A stretch of DNA of 64,000 nt, taken from positions 372,001-436,000 of the forward strand of contig NW_026251732.1 of assembly GCF_025024155.1 (NCBI RefSeq), in the 5' to 3' direction. The stretch comes from Gamsiella multidivaricata. Its lineage: Eukaryota; Mortierellomycota; Mortierellomycetes; Mortierellales; Mortierellaceae. The translations under genes were made by a program, and so were the position numbers. Shown in pieces: positions 1 to 11,125 of this stretch; the first letter of the stretch is position 1; each line of letters opens with the position of its first letter. The notes under the pieces were generated by a model. It saw only the letters and a program-made list of their open reading frames with translations. It was not told the origin of the DNA and searched no databases.

Positions 1-848
1 TTGCCTCCACGACCAGTCCAGTTGGTGTGGACCCACTCAGGGTTATCGAGACGCTGGTAGGTGTGCGCACCAAAGTAATCTCTCTGGGCCTGGAGCAAGT
101 TCGCGGGCAAGACAGCGTGTCTGTAACCATCAAAGAAGGCCAGGGCCGAGGAGGTCGCAGGGGTGGGGATTCCGAGCAAGGCCGACTGGGCAACAACGTT
201 TCTCCATCCGGGGGCGGCCTCAGAGACGGCCTTGGTGAAGAAGGGGTCGAACAACAGGTTCTCGAGTTCGGGGTTCTTGGTGTAGGCGGCCTTGATGTCA
301 CCCAAGAAGACGGAACGAATGATGCAGCCACCGCGCCACATGAGCGCAATGCCAGCATTGTTCAGGTTCCAGTTGTTCTCCTTTGCGGCCTCGCGCATGA
401 GCATGAAACCCTGGGCGTACGAGATGATCTTGGAGGCATACAGGGCCTTGGAGACGTCATGGATGAACTGCTTCTTGTCGCCAGTGAACTTGCCATCGGG
501 GCCACCGAGGATCTTCGAGGCACGGACACGCTCGTCCTTGATCGCGGACAGGCAGCGCGCAAAAACGGCCTCACCGATCAAAGTGACGGGCATGCCGTTG
601 TCGAGTGCGGAGACGACAGTCCACTTGCCGGTTCCCTTCTGCTCTCAGGCAAAGCAGGTCCATTCAATTGAAAATCAGACAAGACGGGAAGCGAAAAAAA
701 AAAAAAAAAAAAAAAAGACTTGTCAGAAATTTCAATTGAGCGGGTGTACAATGTCATCTGAAAGAAACAAATGATGACGCGGGAAAGAGAATGCTACCGG
801 CTGGGTAGCTTGAGCCACACAACTGCGCACGATAAAACATCGATCTGG

Positions 849-898
<50 letters not shown>

Positions 899-2295
899 GG
901 TATAAAGACAAACACAATCGTAATTTTACCTGTCCAGCAGTGTCCTTGATATGCTCGACCAAAGGTGAGCCATCGGTATCCTTGAACTTGAGGATATCGC
1001 GGGTAATCTCGATGAGGTATGAGTCAAGCTCGCCCTGGTTCCACTCCGTGAAGATGTCAGCGAGTTCCTCAGCAGAGAGTCCGAGGGCCTCCCTGAGGAT
1101 CTGGTAGGCCTCGCAAATCATCTGCATGTCACCGTACTCGATTCCGTTGTGGACCATCTTGACGTAGTGTCCAGCACCAGTCTCACCGACCCAGTCGCAG
1201 CAGGGCTCGCCATCGACCTTAGCAGCAATGGCCTGGAAAATGGGCTTGACATGGGGCCTATCATGTCATATCATCCGATCGAAGAAAAGCAACCAAAGAG
1301 ATGGGTAAGTGGTTTGTATTTTTTTTGAAGTGAGCTCGTAATTACCACGATTAGCCATGCGTATTGACAGATAATACGAATGCCATGGTACAATGTATTT
1401 GTCGCAAAGTGTTGGAAATGCAGTAATAAAATGGACATCCTTAAGCACACTTTGCTTTGTTACTTACCATGCTTCCTTGGAACCACCAGGCATCATGGAG
1501 GGGCCATGACGAGCGCCCTCCTCACCACCAGAGACACCGCATCCGACATAAAGGAGTCCCTTGGCCTCCAACTCCTTGGTGCGACGAATAGTATCGGGGA
1601 AGTGAGAGTTTCCACCATCAATGATGATATCACCCTTCTCGAGGTGAGGCAAGAGCTGATCAATAAAGTCATCAACGGCCTGACCGGCCTTGACGAGCAG
1701 CATGACCTTGCGAGGACGCTTCAGCTTCTTGCAGAGCTCCTCGACCGAGTGAGCACCAACGATCTGAGTGCCCTTGGCTTCGTTCGCAAGGAAATGATCG
1801 ACCTTGGAGACGGTTCTGTTGAAGGCGCAGACAACGAAGCCGTTGTCGTTCATGTTGAGGATCAGGTTCTGACCCTATTTGTTGTTGTAGCCATGTCATT
1901 TCATGCAAAGACGATTAACAGGACATATGGATAGCAAAAAGCGCAGGAGAAGAAAAAAACGAGGGAAGAGGCGTGAGAAATGATTTTCTTCAAGCGTGGA
2001 TCGATGACTTTAGTTTCGCCCTTCCACAATGATCGAGAGAACACGTACCATGACGGCCAAACCGATGAGACCAATATCAGCGCTATACGGATCAAGAAGA
2101 AGGCGAGTGAAGGGAGTTTGTGATCTGTCAGTATATCCTTCCAATGGGTTCTCAAAGTAAGAAAATAATAATAGTAAAGAGCAAAAAAGAACCGGCTGCG
2201 CGATCGATCGTATTAAAACGCGTGCCGCGTTAATTCATAAAGAACTAAAAAAAAAAGAGGCGATAGATAGAGACATACACTGCTTCGGTAGACAT
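1..2295 (-). CDS. GND1: 6-phosphogluconate dehydrogenase, decarboxylating (3' end cut by window)
   Basis: Oxidises 6-phosphogluconate to ribulose-5-phosphate with NADP+ in the cytosolic pentose phosphate pathway. Proposed exons, in transcript order: 2279-2295, 2049-2082, 1468-1874, 930-1257 and 638 down to the window edge; phases are consistent throughout. The first exon (17 nt) encodes MSTEAV, and the second (34 nt) carries the Rossmann motif [12 protein letters not shown]. Visible family motifs are [51 protein letters not shown] and the C-terminal HTNWTGRGG. About 474 codons are present; family members are near 490, so only the last ~15 residues are missing. The introns hold a (GA)n run (853-893) and a poly-A run (694-717). 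Identity is certain from the motifs; exact borders of the two tiny exons are inferred. Confidence 0.95.
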
Positions 2296-4250
2296 GGTGG
2301 AGAGTGGTGTTGTTGTTGTTGTTGGGAAGGAGTAGAGTGGGAAGGGTGAATGGGGAAGGAGGGATGGGGAGCTGAATTGAAGAAAGAAGAAGAAGAAGAG
2401 AAGAGAAGAGACAAGATCGCGAGGGAGGGGTGTCTTATCTTTGCAGCATCCAGCCAATAATCTCTCTCTCTCTCTCTCCTTTGCATCTCATACATCCCCA
2501 GCAAAAAAATAAATTGACAAGGACACAAAAAGCGTTGATTATTAAGGGCCCATGTATCCTGCTGCTCCCTATACACACACGCTGACAAACAACTCCCAGA
2601 CTTCCCAGGTTTCTCTTTGGGTCTTTTTCTAAGCAGTGGCTGCTGAGCGGAAACAAGCCATGGGGGGTCCAGTGCGAGCACACACGCACATGTGTCAGTC
2701 CAGTCTAAGCACCGCTGCCTCTCCTTTGGCGGTGTATCTGTAGCACTTGGCAACGCACACAAGGACACGGACAGGGCTTGGCTCCCCTCGACTATGTATG
2801 CAACTTGAAGCCATCGAACTTCTTAGAAAGTAGCCAACTGACCTGTCAGCGAAGCCAACCAGTTGAGCGCCCTAAGCCGGGTCCAATGTCCAACAGCGTA
2901 TGCCTGCGCGTGAACAAATCGCCCTGGTCCTCGATACTGTCTGTCTGTCTGTCTGTACATGCGAGATGTGGTAGTCACCCAAAGAATTATTTTTTTGTGC
3001 GCTCTGCGCTTGAAAACTCAATTTGTTATCTTCTAATGGCAATCCGCGTTATTTCGATCTGTCTGATCTGACCAGTTACTGTTGTTGTGCTGCAAGAGCG
3101 CTCAAGATTACAAGCCCGACAAGGAGGAAGCATTGAATACGACGTGGTGTGTGTATCGTCAATCACGCAAGATCTCCTCACCCCAAACTCAACTCGACAA
3201 CGCGTTAGATAGGATATGAGGTTCCCTTTTTTGGGTCGAGGGGGATTCTGGGGGTGGGCTCGATGCAGGTGAGAGCGGCAGAGCGAATGCGAGGGAGGGG
3301 GCACACCGTCTACGTGATCGAAAGTCAATCTGCAGTCAGCGTTTCATTTTCATTTGTTTGGCCACTTCTGCTGGACTTCTCCTTGTCTGCAGCCTGAAGA
3401 CTCGCTCTTCCATAAGGAACAGGGATCTAGTCCACTGCTAGGTGCTATTTCTCTTCAATTGCGCGGCATTGGTCTGCTTGTCGTTGCACTTGTAGTGTCC
3501 CATTCCACTTCACTGGTCTTGGTTCCTGCACGGCGGGATAGACATTTTTCTTCTTCTTCTAGGCATTGGTCTCTGTCGCCATTCAGTTGCCCAGCAATCT
3601 GTCTACGTAGGCACCTGCAACGTCGTAATTCGTTCACAACGACCCCTTTATAGCTTTGTTCCTGTGTACTATGTACCACCGTTGATTGTCACAATGCCGG
3701 TCCGTACAGTGCAGTTGCGACTGGTATTTCACTTTGCGGACGAACCTAAATCCTTGAAGAGACATTTTTTGTTTGGGCAAGAGTCGACTGGCATGTTCGC
3801 GTCGTCGATTCAAGGACAGCACTTTAGCCGTAGGGCAATTGCAGGCAGACACAGGCCCAGAATGATCCATGATGCACACGGGTAGGATATCCGAGTGTAC
3901 ATGCACAAGACAACAACACGGTTCTCTCTTTTGACTCTGCTCTTCGATGTTGCAGTTGGTTGTCATTCCCGTTTGAGGCGATGCGCAAAAGAAAAATGAG
4001 TCCGTGTGTTTACGCGGGTGAACTCCTCTTTTGTGGACTAGGGTTGAGGACATGAGCGAGTTGCATTGGGCGTCGAGTTCTCATAAACACTGTTGGCTTT
4101 TGACTTTTTCGTACAAATGATGTCACCATCATCATGACGCGCACGGCAGAGATGTACCTCAGTCCCCTTCCATGGGTGATTTACCCAGCAGGGTGCCTTG
4201 GCCAATCGTACGCGAGAGGATATGCCCTTGCCCTCCCATGGCCACCCAAG
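2296..4250. other. Intergenic, gnd1 promoter side
   Basis: No gene is supported here. The part next to gnd1 contains a (GA/TC)n microsatellite near 2460-2478 and a (GTCT)n run near 2939-2957. The short open frames on both strands look like neither known proteins nor each other. It probably holds the gnd1 promoter and upstream leader, plus the promoter of the small gene at 4332. Confidence 0.5.
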
Positions 4251-4260
4251 TATAAAAACG
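4251..4260 (+). promoter_or_regulatory. TATA box of the His-rich gene
   Basis: TATAAAA lies about 80 bp upstream of the ATG at 4332, a normal fungal distance that leaves room for a short leader. Few genes in this window have such a clean TATA element, which suggests strong or inducible transcription (inference). Confidence 0.6.
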
Positions 4261-4331
4261 ACCGCCCTGTGCCATTGTCCCTTTTGTTTTTTAAACACCT
4301 TTACACTTACGCAACTCAAAACACATACAGC

Positions 4332-4685
4332 ATGAGCACCCACAACAACACCCATATCGCCGAGGAGAATGCCGCCGTCACCCCCTCGACGGTTCCCACG
4401 ACCTACTCCACAGTCGATGCCTCCGGTTACCCAGCCAAGCACGATGGTCTCGCCACTCACAACGCTCCTATCGTCCTCCAGGACCCACACGAGCACCACA
4501 AGCACAACCAGGTCGCCGAGAACCCCCATGCTCAGAACCAGCACCACGGACACACTCACATCCCCCCGCCCGGCGAACACGTCCCCGGCGAGTCTATGGT
4601 CAACAAACCCATCGTCGAGGTTGCAGAGGTAATGAGGGATCCCAAGCTGCACCATGCCACCTTTGTCCCCAACTTTATCAAGTAG
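4332..4685 (+). CDS. Small histidine-rich hypothetical protein, single exon
   Basis: A 117-residue protein starting MSTHNNTHIAEE and ending VPNFIK. I chose the ATG at 4332 rather than the upstream one at 4134 because it follows the TATA box at 4251 and the leader between them is non-coding in character. The middle is very rich in His, Asn, Gln and Pro (HEHHKHNQ, QHHGHTHIPPP). There is no signal peptide or membrane segment. A poly(A)-type signal AATAAA follows at about 4752. I do not recognise a family. The His clusters could bind metal ions or simply be disordered; that is inference. The TATA box and codon-biased open frame support a real expressed gene. Confidence 0.7.
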   Translation: MSTHNNTHIAEENAAVTPSTVPTTYSTVDASGYPAKHDGLATHNAPIVLQDPHEHHKHNQVAENPHAQNQHHGHTHIPPPGEHVPGESMVNKPIVEVAEVMRDPKLHHATFVPNFIK

Positions 4686-5036
4686 ACGACATGATGGGGG
4701 AGGGGCGATCCCAGAAGTGGGTACCAGCGCGATAGTCTTTTAGCATCGAACATAATAAAATCTTATAATTTAATACAACTATTGGAGAGCTTGTGTACTG
4801 TGATTGCCTTTGAGCTGATCATCGAAGTGGCTTACCATGTTCTCTCCCACACTTTCCTGTAAAAAACGCATCGACCAGATCTCCTCCTCCCTCTCTCCAA
4901 CATCACTCTCTTCTTCCATTGGCCAACCATATCGACATCTCCACATCGCGGAAACCCGACTCGGAAGGACTTTGGAATTCGCTGTTAACAATCAATAACC
5001 CAACAACACCGACATTGACAGACTCAAACATCAATC
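4686..5036. other. Intergenic between His-rich gene and SR gene
   Basis: Contains the AATAAA signal of the upstream gene near 4752 and presumably the promoter of the SR protein gene. No open frame here resembles a protein. Confidence 0.5.
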
Positions 5037-7373
5037 ATGCCTCGCGATCGCAACGACAACACCGTCTCGTTGCACGTCAGCGGATTCAAGGAAAACACTC
5101 GGTAGGAAACAGCTTGCCATTGACCTGAAAGCGATGGCGAGCTGAAGAAAAGTGCATCACAACCAGACATCGACTCTTGTTAACCCTGTCTTCCTTCATT
5201 CTCTCATCTTCAACTGGCTACTTTAGTCCGAGCGATTTGGCCTCTCTCTTTGAGGCTTTTGGGCGCATTGCCGATGGTAGATAAGCTATTGCTGGTTAGC
5301 GTTGACGCTGTGCGATGCTGGCGTTCAAACTCTCTCTAACAACTGTATTCCTCTCTTCATTTCTTCACTCTTGCTCGATATGAAAGTATACATCCCTAAA
5401 GGTGAGAGCGACAACAATGGTTTTTTTTTTTTTTTTTTTTTATCCTTGCACTGAGCGGGCGCGTCATTCTTCTGGGTGGTTACGGCGGATCCTTCTCATT
5501 TATGTGCATGATAACCAGTTGTTTGGCTTTCGACTAAATATTGGATATTTCTATGGTACTCATTGCCTAGATTACTACACCGGCCAGTCCCGCGGCTTCG
5601 CATATGTCCAGTAAGTGATGTGAAAGAACTGCAAGGCATGAAAAGAGGGGGAGGGGGGCATAAAGGAGATCAAACAAGAATGCAATAGATGATACGAGGA
5701 GTCAACGCCTTTTGCGCGACAGGAAGCACCAAAGAAAGAAAAAAAGAAAAATGGCGGCATTCGGCACTCCATCAATTGCATCCATAGCAGGATACAGGAC
5801 AGGGACACTACCCAGCAACCAATGTGCACTTGCAGCGCCTTGATTCGCTCGACATTCTGCTCGTATCCTTTCTAAAGGACTCCTCATCGTACTCTTTTAC
5901 CCGATTACAGTTGCTCTCATTTTTTACGCACACATCCTCCTCCGATATTTGTACGCTGCTTGTGCTGCTGCCCCTTCCTTCATCCCTTCTCCATTTCACT
6001 GCTACGCTTTAATTTATGTCTTCAAGTCAAGTCAAGATTGAACATTGGGCTGGCAAATCCAACACGAACACACGAACACACGAACACACGAGCACACGAG
6101 TACACGCAGATCAAGCGACAGAGTCGATGTGGGATTGAGCCTGGATAATTCAAGTGGCATGCAAGCAACATTCAAGCACCATTCAAGCAGCACTCAAGCA
6201 ACATTCAAGCGAGTCCAACACTATCAATACCAACCTGGTTATTAGCCATCGGCAAACCTCCTTTCCCGTCCCAAAGATGAATTGACCGCTCATGAGAGAA
6301 AAGAAGGATTTTTCCTCCTCTTCCCCCTCCACGCTATCCTATTGTCCTTTCTCATTCAAGAACAAAAAAAAAAAAGAAGAGAAGGAGGTGATGCAACGAA
6401 AAGACTATCCTTCCTGGCTCAGGAAGCCATGTCCATGAGACAGAGCTTCACAGCAAGTTCATTATGTTTGCCGGCTCGTTGACCCATCATCTCTCCATCA
6501 CTCTTCTTCAAAATAATTGTATTTTAGGTATCAAGATGAGGACGATGCGCGACGCGTCCATGAAACCAGGGAAGAATTCGTTCTCGATGGACGCAAGCTC
6601 GAAGTCCAGTTCGCCCAGGGAAGAAGAAAGAGTAAGTGAGCCATTGAAGCACTGCAGTAGGGCACCGTTGGATATGATATCAGGAATTGACGAACACTGA
6701 CCAACACTTTCTTCCTATCTTTTTATAGCCCCTAACCAGATGAGAGGGTATGTGATCGGATTGGCTTGCCTAGACACCATATCGAAAGGCTCGATATCCT
6801 TACTGACATCATTCATCATCAACACCATTGATCATTAGACAAGGGCGTGGAACGCGCCGCTCCAGGTCTCCGGATCGCTATCGCCCAAAGTAATTAACAA
6901 CACTTTTCGCGTTCACAGTGATGCTATACCTCCATATTTTGGTAATGTACTAAACACGAATCGCAACCCATTCCCTTCATAGCCGACGCTACTCACGCTC
7001 GCGCTCTCGCTCTCGATCCCCTGCTCGCCGTGACCGTCGCCGCGATAGCCGCAGCCCTGTGCGTCGTGGACGTTCCCGTTCCAGGACACCTCCTCGCCGT
7101 CGCTCAGTTTCTCCCAGACGTCGCCGTTCGCCATCGCCTCGCCGCCGTTCTCAATCTCGTTCGCCTCGTGGACGCAGCAACTCTCATGCCCATCCTAGTC
7201 GCTCCCGTTCTCGCTCGCACTCCCCTAGACGCACCCGTCGTTATACACCCAGCCCTGAGAGAGGCGCGCCCAAGATGAGCAATGGAATGGAGTCAATGGA
7301 CGTGCCAATGCCTCATGCGCGCCAGGAGCATGGAGAGGGTGCAGAACAAGGTGAACTTGTGGAATTCCAGTAA
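5037..7373 (+). CDS. SR-type splicing factor (RRM plus RS domain)
   Basis: Nuclear RNA-binding protein of the SR family, expected to act in pre-mRNA splicing. Proposed exons: 5037-5101, 5227-5276, 5387-5401, 5571-5610, 6528-6631, 6729-6747, 6839-6889, 6983-7373; phases fit and give 244 residues. The N-terminal RRM runs from TVSLHVSGF (RNP2) through DVYIPKDYYTGQSRGF (RNP1 RGFAYVQ) to GRKLEVQFAQG. The C-terminal half is an Arg/Ser domain (RSRSRSRSP, RRRSVSPRRRRSPSPRRRS) followed by an acidic tail. Two exons are tiny (15 and 19 nt) and intron 4 is 917 nt, far longer than its neighbours. The RRM is continuous only with both micro-exons included, which supports the model. Which SR paralogue this is cannot be decided by eye. 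Confidence 0.9.
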
Positions 7374-7639
7374 GATACATACGAGGAATTGAACCGGTCG
7401 TTGTTTGTAACCGGCTATTATTTTGCGCCTGCAATAGCTTGGTTTTTATTTCTTATATTTTTTCTTGAGCTGTTGAATAAATAAAACGAGTTGTGCCTCC
7501 GGCGCCCTTAAATTAAATATGTCCAGGTAATGGTGGATACGGCTCAAAGTCGACCTTCCTTGGCACACAGATTTCTTGTGCGCTAAGGAGGAGCCAGTTT
7601 CGTATTCAATCCATATCGTCCAGAGCGACCTGAAGGCGA

Positions 7640-8850
7640 GTCTTCAACAGAAGATTGTAATTGGCTTCCTGTATGTCAGCGGCGGCAGACATGGGCTCGT
7701 TTGAGAATAGACCTCATCTGCGTAGGGGCTTGAAGGTACTGACGAGAATCCCTCGATGGGAGCCTCCTTCTCGACGGTGCGGTTGCGGAGAGGGATTTCG
7801 ACTAGCTGCGTCTCTTGGTCACTTACAACTGACTTCGGGTCTTCGTAATCCAGGTTAGATTTGTCGTCGTCGCCCCACATATTGTTATCAGAGCCTTCAG
7901 AGTCGTCCTGATCCACGAAACCATTCTCCTTCAGTTGCTGGAAAGTTTCTTTGTATTGCTCGCGATCCATCATCTCGGTAGCGATCTCGACAATTGCTGG
8001 CAAAGGCCCTTCGCTACTGATCATGCTGAGATAGTTCAGGATAGAGATGTCCTTCTGATTGACGATAGTTTCCTCGTTTCCTGCATATTATTCCCTGAGC
8101 TCTTCTTGAAGACGACTGACTTGATCTGCCTTTGTCTTGACTCCCAGACCTAGCAACCGAGTTTTCTGGTACCCAGAGAGGATGAGGACATGGATAAAGC
8201 AATTGCGGATGCAATCAGAGGTTACCTTCTTCCAAGAGTGGACCAGACACGCCTAGAGCCTCCTATTTGAAACTGTAGCCGTGGATGATCCTTTTCGAAC
8301 ACAACAATTGCAGACGACTTCGAGCATCTCTTGGCTGTAGTGGACCTTGAAGGACCGGATAATGCCAGTATCGAGCGGCTGGGTCATGGATGGTATTTGG
8401 AGGTAGCCTGATGATGATGATATTGAGGAACCCCTGTTCTTCGAACCTCGCGTGTCCTGGCGCGCTGTTGATCAGCAAAGCGATCTTGCGTCTCTTTGTG
8501 TACATGTCCCAGTCTAGCTTTCAGAGCCAATCGACAAACAATTCGCGTCCCGTGTAACCGCTTCCTTGAAAGTTGGCATCGATAGCCTTCAATGCCACTT
8601 GCCTGCTGTTTATACCAGGTATAAACGGTCTCTTCCATAACCGCCATTGGCCTTGGCCTGTTACGTATAATCGTTCTTGTTGCCACAGGCGGCAGCGTCG
8701 CCACTGCTTGACGGATCTTGTCTTCCTTTTTGAGTATATCGGTGGCTGTCCTGAAGAAAGCGACATGGGAGGCATATGGATTGTGTTCTCGCTGTGCGTT
8801 GATATTTTAAGAGGAAAGGATGGGCTCGGGATGAGTGTATGTGGGAACAA
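7640..8850 (-). pseudogene. Decayed pogo/Tigger-type (DDE superfamily) transposase
   Basis: Reverse-strand fragments in different frames line up in the order of a CENP-B-like transposase. First comes a helix-turn-helix-type piece with EETVYTWYKQQ (8540-8704). Next is a DDE piece with RRKIALLINSAPGHARF (about 8420-8510), where the usual catalytic Asp of the LLxDNAPSH-type motif is Asn. A QPLDTGIIRSFK-like stretch follows (about 8330-8390), then an acidic C-terminal part (7644-8024). Frames are broken by stops and shifts, and no long inverted repeats were seen around it. It is a relic, distinct in sequence from the better preserved element at 26-28 kb. Confidence 0.65.
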
Positions 8851-8955
8851 AAGTGTTGAGATTCATGATTCTTTAATGTTTACAATACCAGTTTCATATG
8901 GAATGGCTTCTCCTTAACGCATGAGAAATTTGTCTTCGCTCGCGCCTGTCTTAAA

Positions 8956-9417
8956 GTGCACTGCTACAAAGTCGTTGTTCTCGGTGATAGAGGAGTCGGC
9001 AACAACTCGTTAACGGTTCAATTTTGCAGCTATCATTATATGTCGTCCTATCAACCAACCATTGAAAATCTCGACTCGAAGAGACTGGTCATTGGCAACG
9101 ATTCATATCTCCTGGACATACTGAACACTGCAGGAGAGCCGGTTTACAAGATACTAAAAGACCGGTGGATCCAACGAGGAGACGGATTCTTGCTGGTATA
9201 CTCCACTGCCGATCTAAGAAGCTTTTGGAAGATAAAGCTCATCTGGGATGATATCTTGGCCTTCAAAGGTGGACCCCAACCACCTATGATACTTACCGAG
9301 CACATAAAATGGCAAAGCAGGAGTGATTCCCTTGGACCTCAGGAATGTCACCCTTTCCTTCCCCTGAAGTGGGCGTTTGATGTCGCACAATCAATGGCGA
9401 AGCAAAATGAACTCTGA
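8956..9417 (+). pseudogene. Ras-like small GTPase relic
   Basis: A 153-codon open frame that follows Ras from start to G4: YKVVVLGDRGVGNNSLT (P-loop), PTIEN (switch I), LLDILNTAGEPVY (switch II), GDGFLLVYS. The P-loop Lys is Asn (GNNS instead of GKS/T), the switch II Asp of DTAG is Asn, and the NKxD guanine-specificity motif is absent. The frame has no ATG at the expected place (it opens with GTG at 8956). The C-terminal third no longer resembles Ras, and there is no CAAX box. These losses should abolish normal GTP binding, so I call a pseudogene. A pseudo-GTPase with an upstream exon is a weaker alternative. Confidence 0.7.
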
Positions 9418-9674
9418 CTCCAGCATCGCCTCTCCATGAACCATAGTTACACAGGCCCAAAAGCAATTCCCTTCGCCCAGAACGGTATCACGCCCGCCCT
9501 TATCCTCCCCATTTTATCCGGATAGAACTGGGCGAGGCTTTTGAACTTCAGAAGCCGCCTCGCCACCGACTGCCTGATTGTCGGCCATAAAAGATCAAGA
9601 GATTGCGTGTCCACCCAGCTCTTAGGTCCTCCTTCACTTGCCCGTTTCCTTGTTTCCTTCATTATTTTCTCCAA
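9418..9674. other. Spacer between two relics
   Basis: No feature is visible in this short AT-balanced stretch. It may include the old promoter of the F-box relic. Confidence 0.3.
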
Positions 9675-11125
9675 ATGCCTTCAGACCCTGCACTCTCCAT
9701 TTTCAGCAACAGCCTCATTTTCGAGCGGGTCTGCGACTACCTTGGCAACATTGGCAGTATTGCCGCCATGAGCTTTTCGAAATGCAGCCTTGTTAACAAA
9801 GCCTGGCACAGCCTCTTCCTCAGTAAGCTCATCTCAGAATTGAAGACAATTCTCCTCAAGCGAGGCTCATCTGTTCGGCAATTGTTTCTCGACTTCACAG
9901 TGCCACTACAAGCCTTTCGCGACCTAGCGGTCAACTGTCCCAGACTCATCGGGCTCAATCTAGTGCTCGGCCCCACTGAGTTTGACCGAGCTCGCGTGCA
10001 GTCGACCTTGAACTGCTTTATGCCTGTAACCGTGCCCACGCTTACATACGGCGGTCTTTAGGATGAGCAAGATCTTCTGCCAAATAGCTCTCGAGGAGCC
10101 GCCATGGGAATCCCCAATGCATCGTATCGCAGCTTCCGTCAACGTTGGAGGAGCTTTATCTACCGATTCGTGACTTATGCGATCAAGTCTTTCCAGCAGC
10201 AGGGGAAGTACCCTGGAAGACGAACCCATGCTTGAGGACGGTCCGAATGCCTATGGCACTCTACGGAAATGAAGAGTCCATTGTCTTTCCCTTCCTCAGC
10301 CACTGCCCGTCTCTGAAAATCCTCTATCCTTGTGACATCGACGAACGCTACGACGGCAAGATGACTCGACACCTTCAAAATCATTGCCCAAACCTTTAAG
10401 ACCTACTCTTTCATCATCGGGACTATCTTGGTCAAGAAGCGGTACTGAGCTTGATCCGAGGCTGCACGGGACTGGTCCACTTTCAATATACCACTGTGCC
10501 ATATAAGGAGGAACTTAGTGCAGGCTTTTCAGAGATCGGCCCTGATTTCACAACGACTCTGCTGAGCCACTCTTCCTCGTTGCAAGTCTTAGAGCTGAGA
10601 GGAGCATCGTTTTTCATAAGCAAGGAGGTCGTGTTAGTGCTAACAACATGCTCAGGATTGAGGGTACTCTCGATTGAAGATTCTCTTACGCATCTGGATC
10701 TTGCCGATATGGACGAAAGGCGATGGGTCTGTCATGGACTTGAGCAGTTGAGCCTGAGATTATATAGTCGACTCAAAGGAATGGATCAGCGTCGTATGGT
10801 CCAGGATGTGTATCGACAGATTGGGGCACTGCATCGATTGCAGTTCCTACGATTGGTCTGGACAAAGTGGTGGGGTGATGAGAAATACTGCAGCGTGGAC
10901 TTTTCATTAACGTCTGGACTTGACCATCTCAAGAACTTAAAGCAACTAGAAACACTGGATATTAGTTATATCCAGCACAAAATCTCATGGGATGAAGTCC
11001 GATGGATCGAGGCACATTGGCCGAGATTGAGAAAATTGTGCGTCTCGGACCTAAACCTTAATTGGGGCAAGCCAGGCAGGGTTCCCGACAAGCCTCCTCA
11101 TTTCAATTGGCTGTTGAACTGTTGA
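9675..11125 (+). pseudogene. F-box/LRR-type protein, disrupted
   Basis: The N terminus (9675 on, MPSDPALSIFSNSLIFERVC) looks like an F-box-like helix set. The rest has the spaced hydrophobic repeats of Mortierella-type F-box/LRR proteins (LFLDFTVP, CPSLKILYP, SSLQVLELRG, LKQLETLDIS, PRLRKLCVSDLNL). Coding is broken by a TAG at 10059-10061, a frameshift near 10090-10140 and an in-frame TAA at 10397-10399, after which the same frame continues for more than 230 codons. No convincing intron removes these lesions. An intact protein would have been about 480 residues and would have served as a substrate adaptor for an SCF ubiquitin ligase (family knowledge). Confidence 0.7.

Noticed and set aside
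4134..4331. Upstream ATG extending the His-rich protein by 66 residues
   Set aside because: It would place the TATA box inside the coding region, and the added residues show no coding signal.
10059..10145. Intron that would rescue the F-box/LRR frame
   Set aside because: I could not find a GT...AG pair that removes the TAG and restores frame, and a second in-frame TAA remains at 10397.
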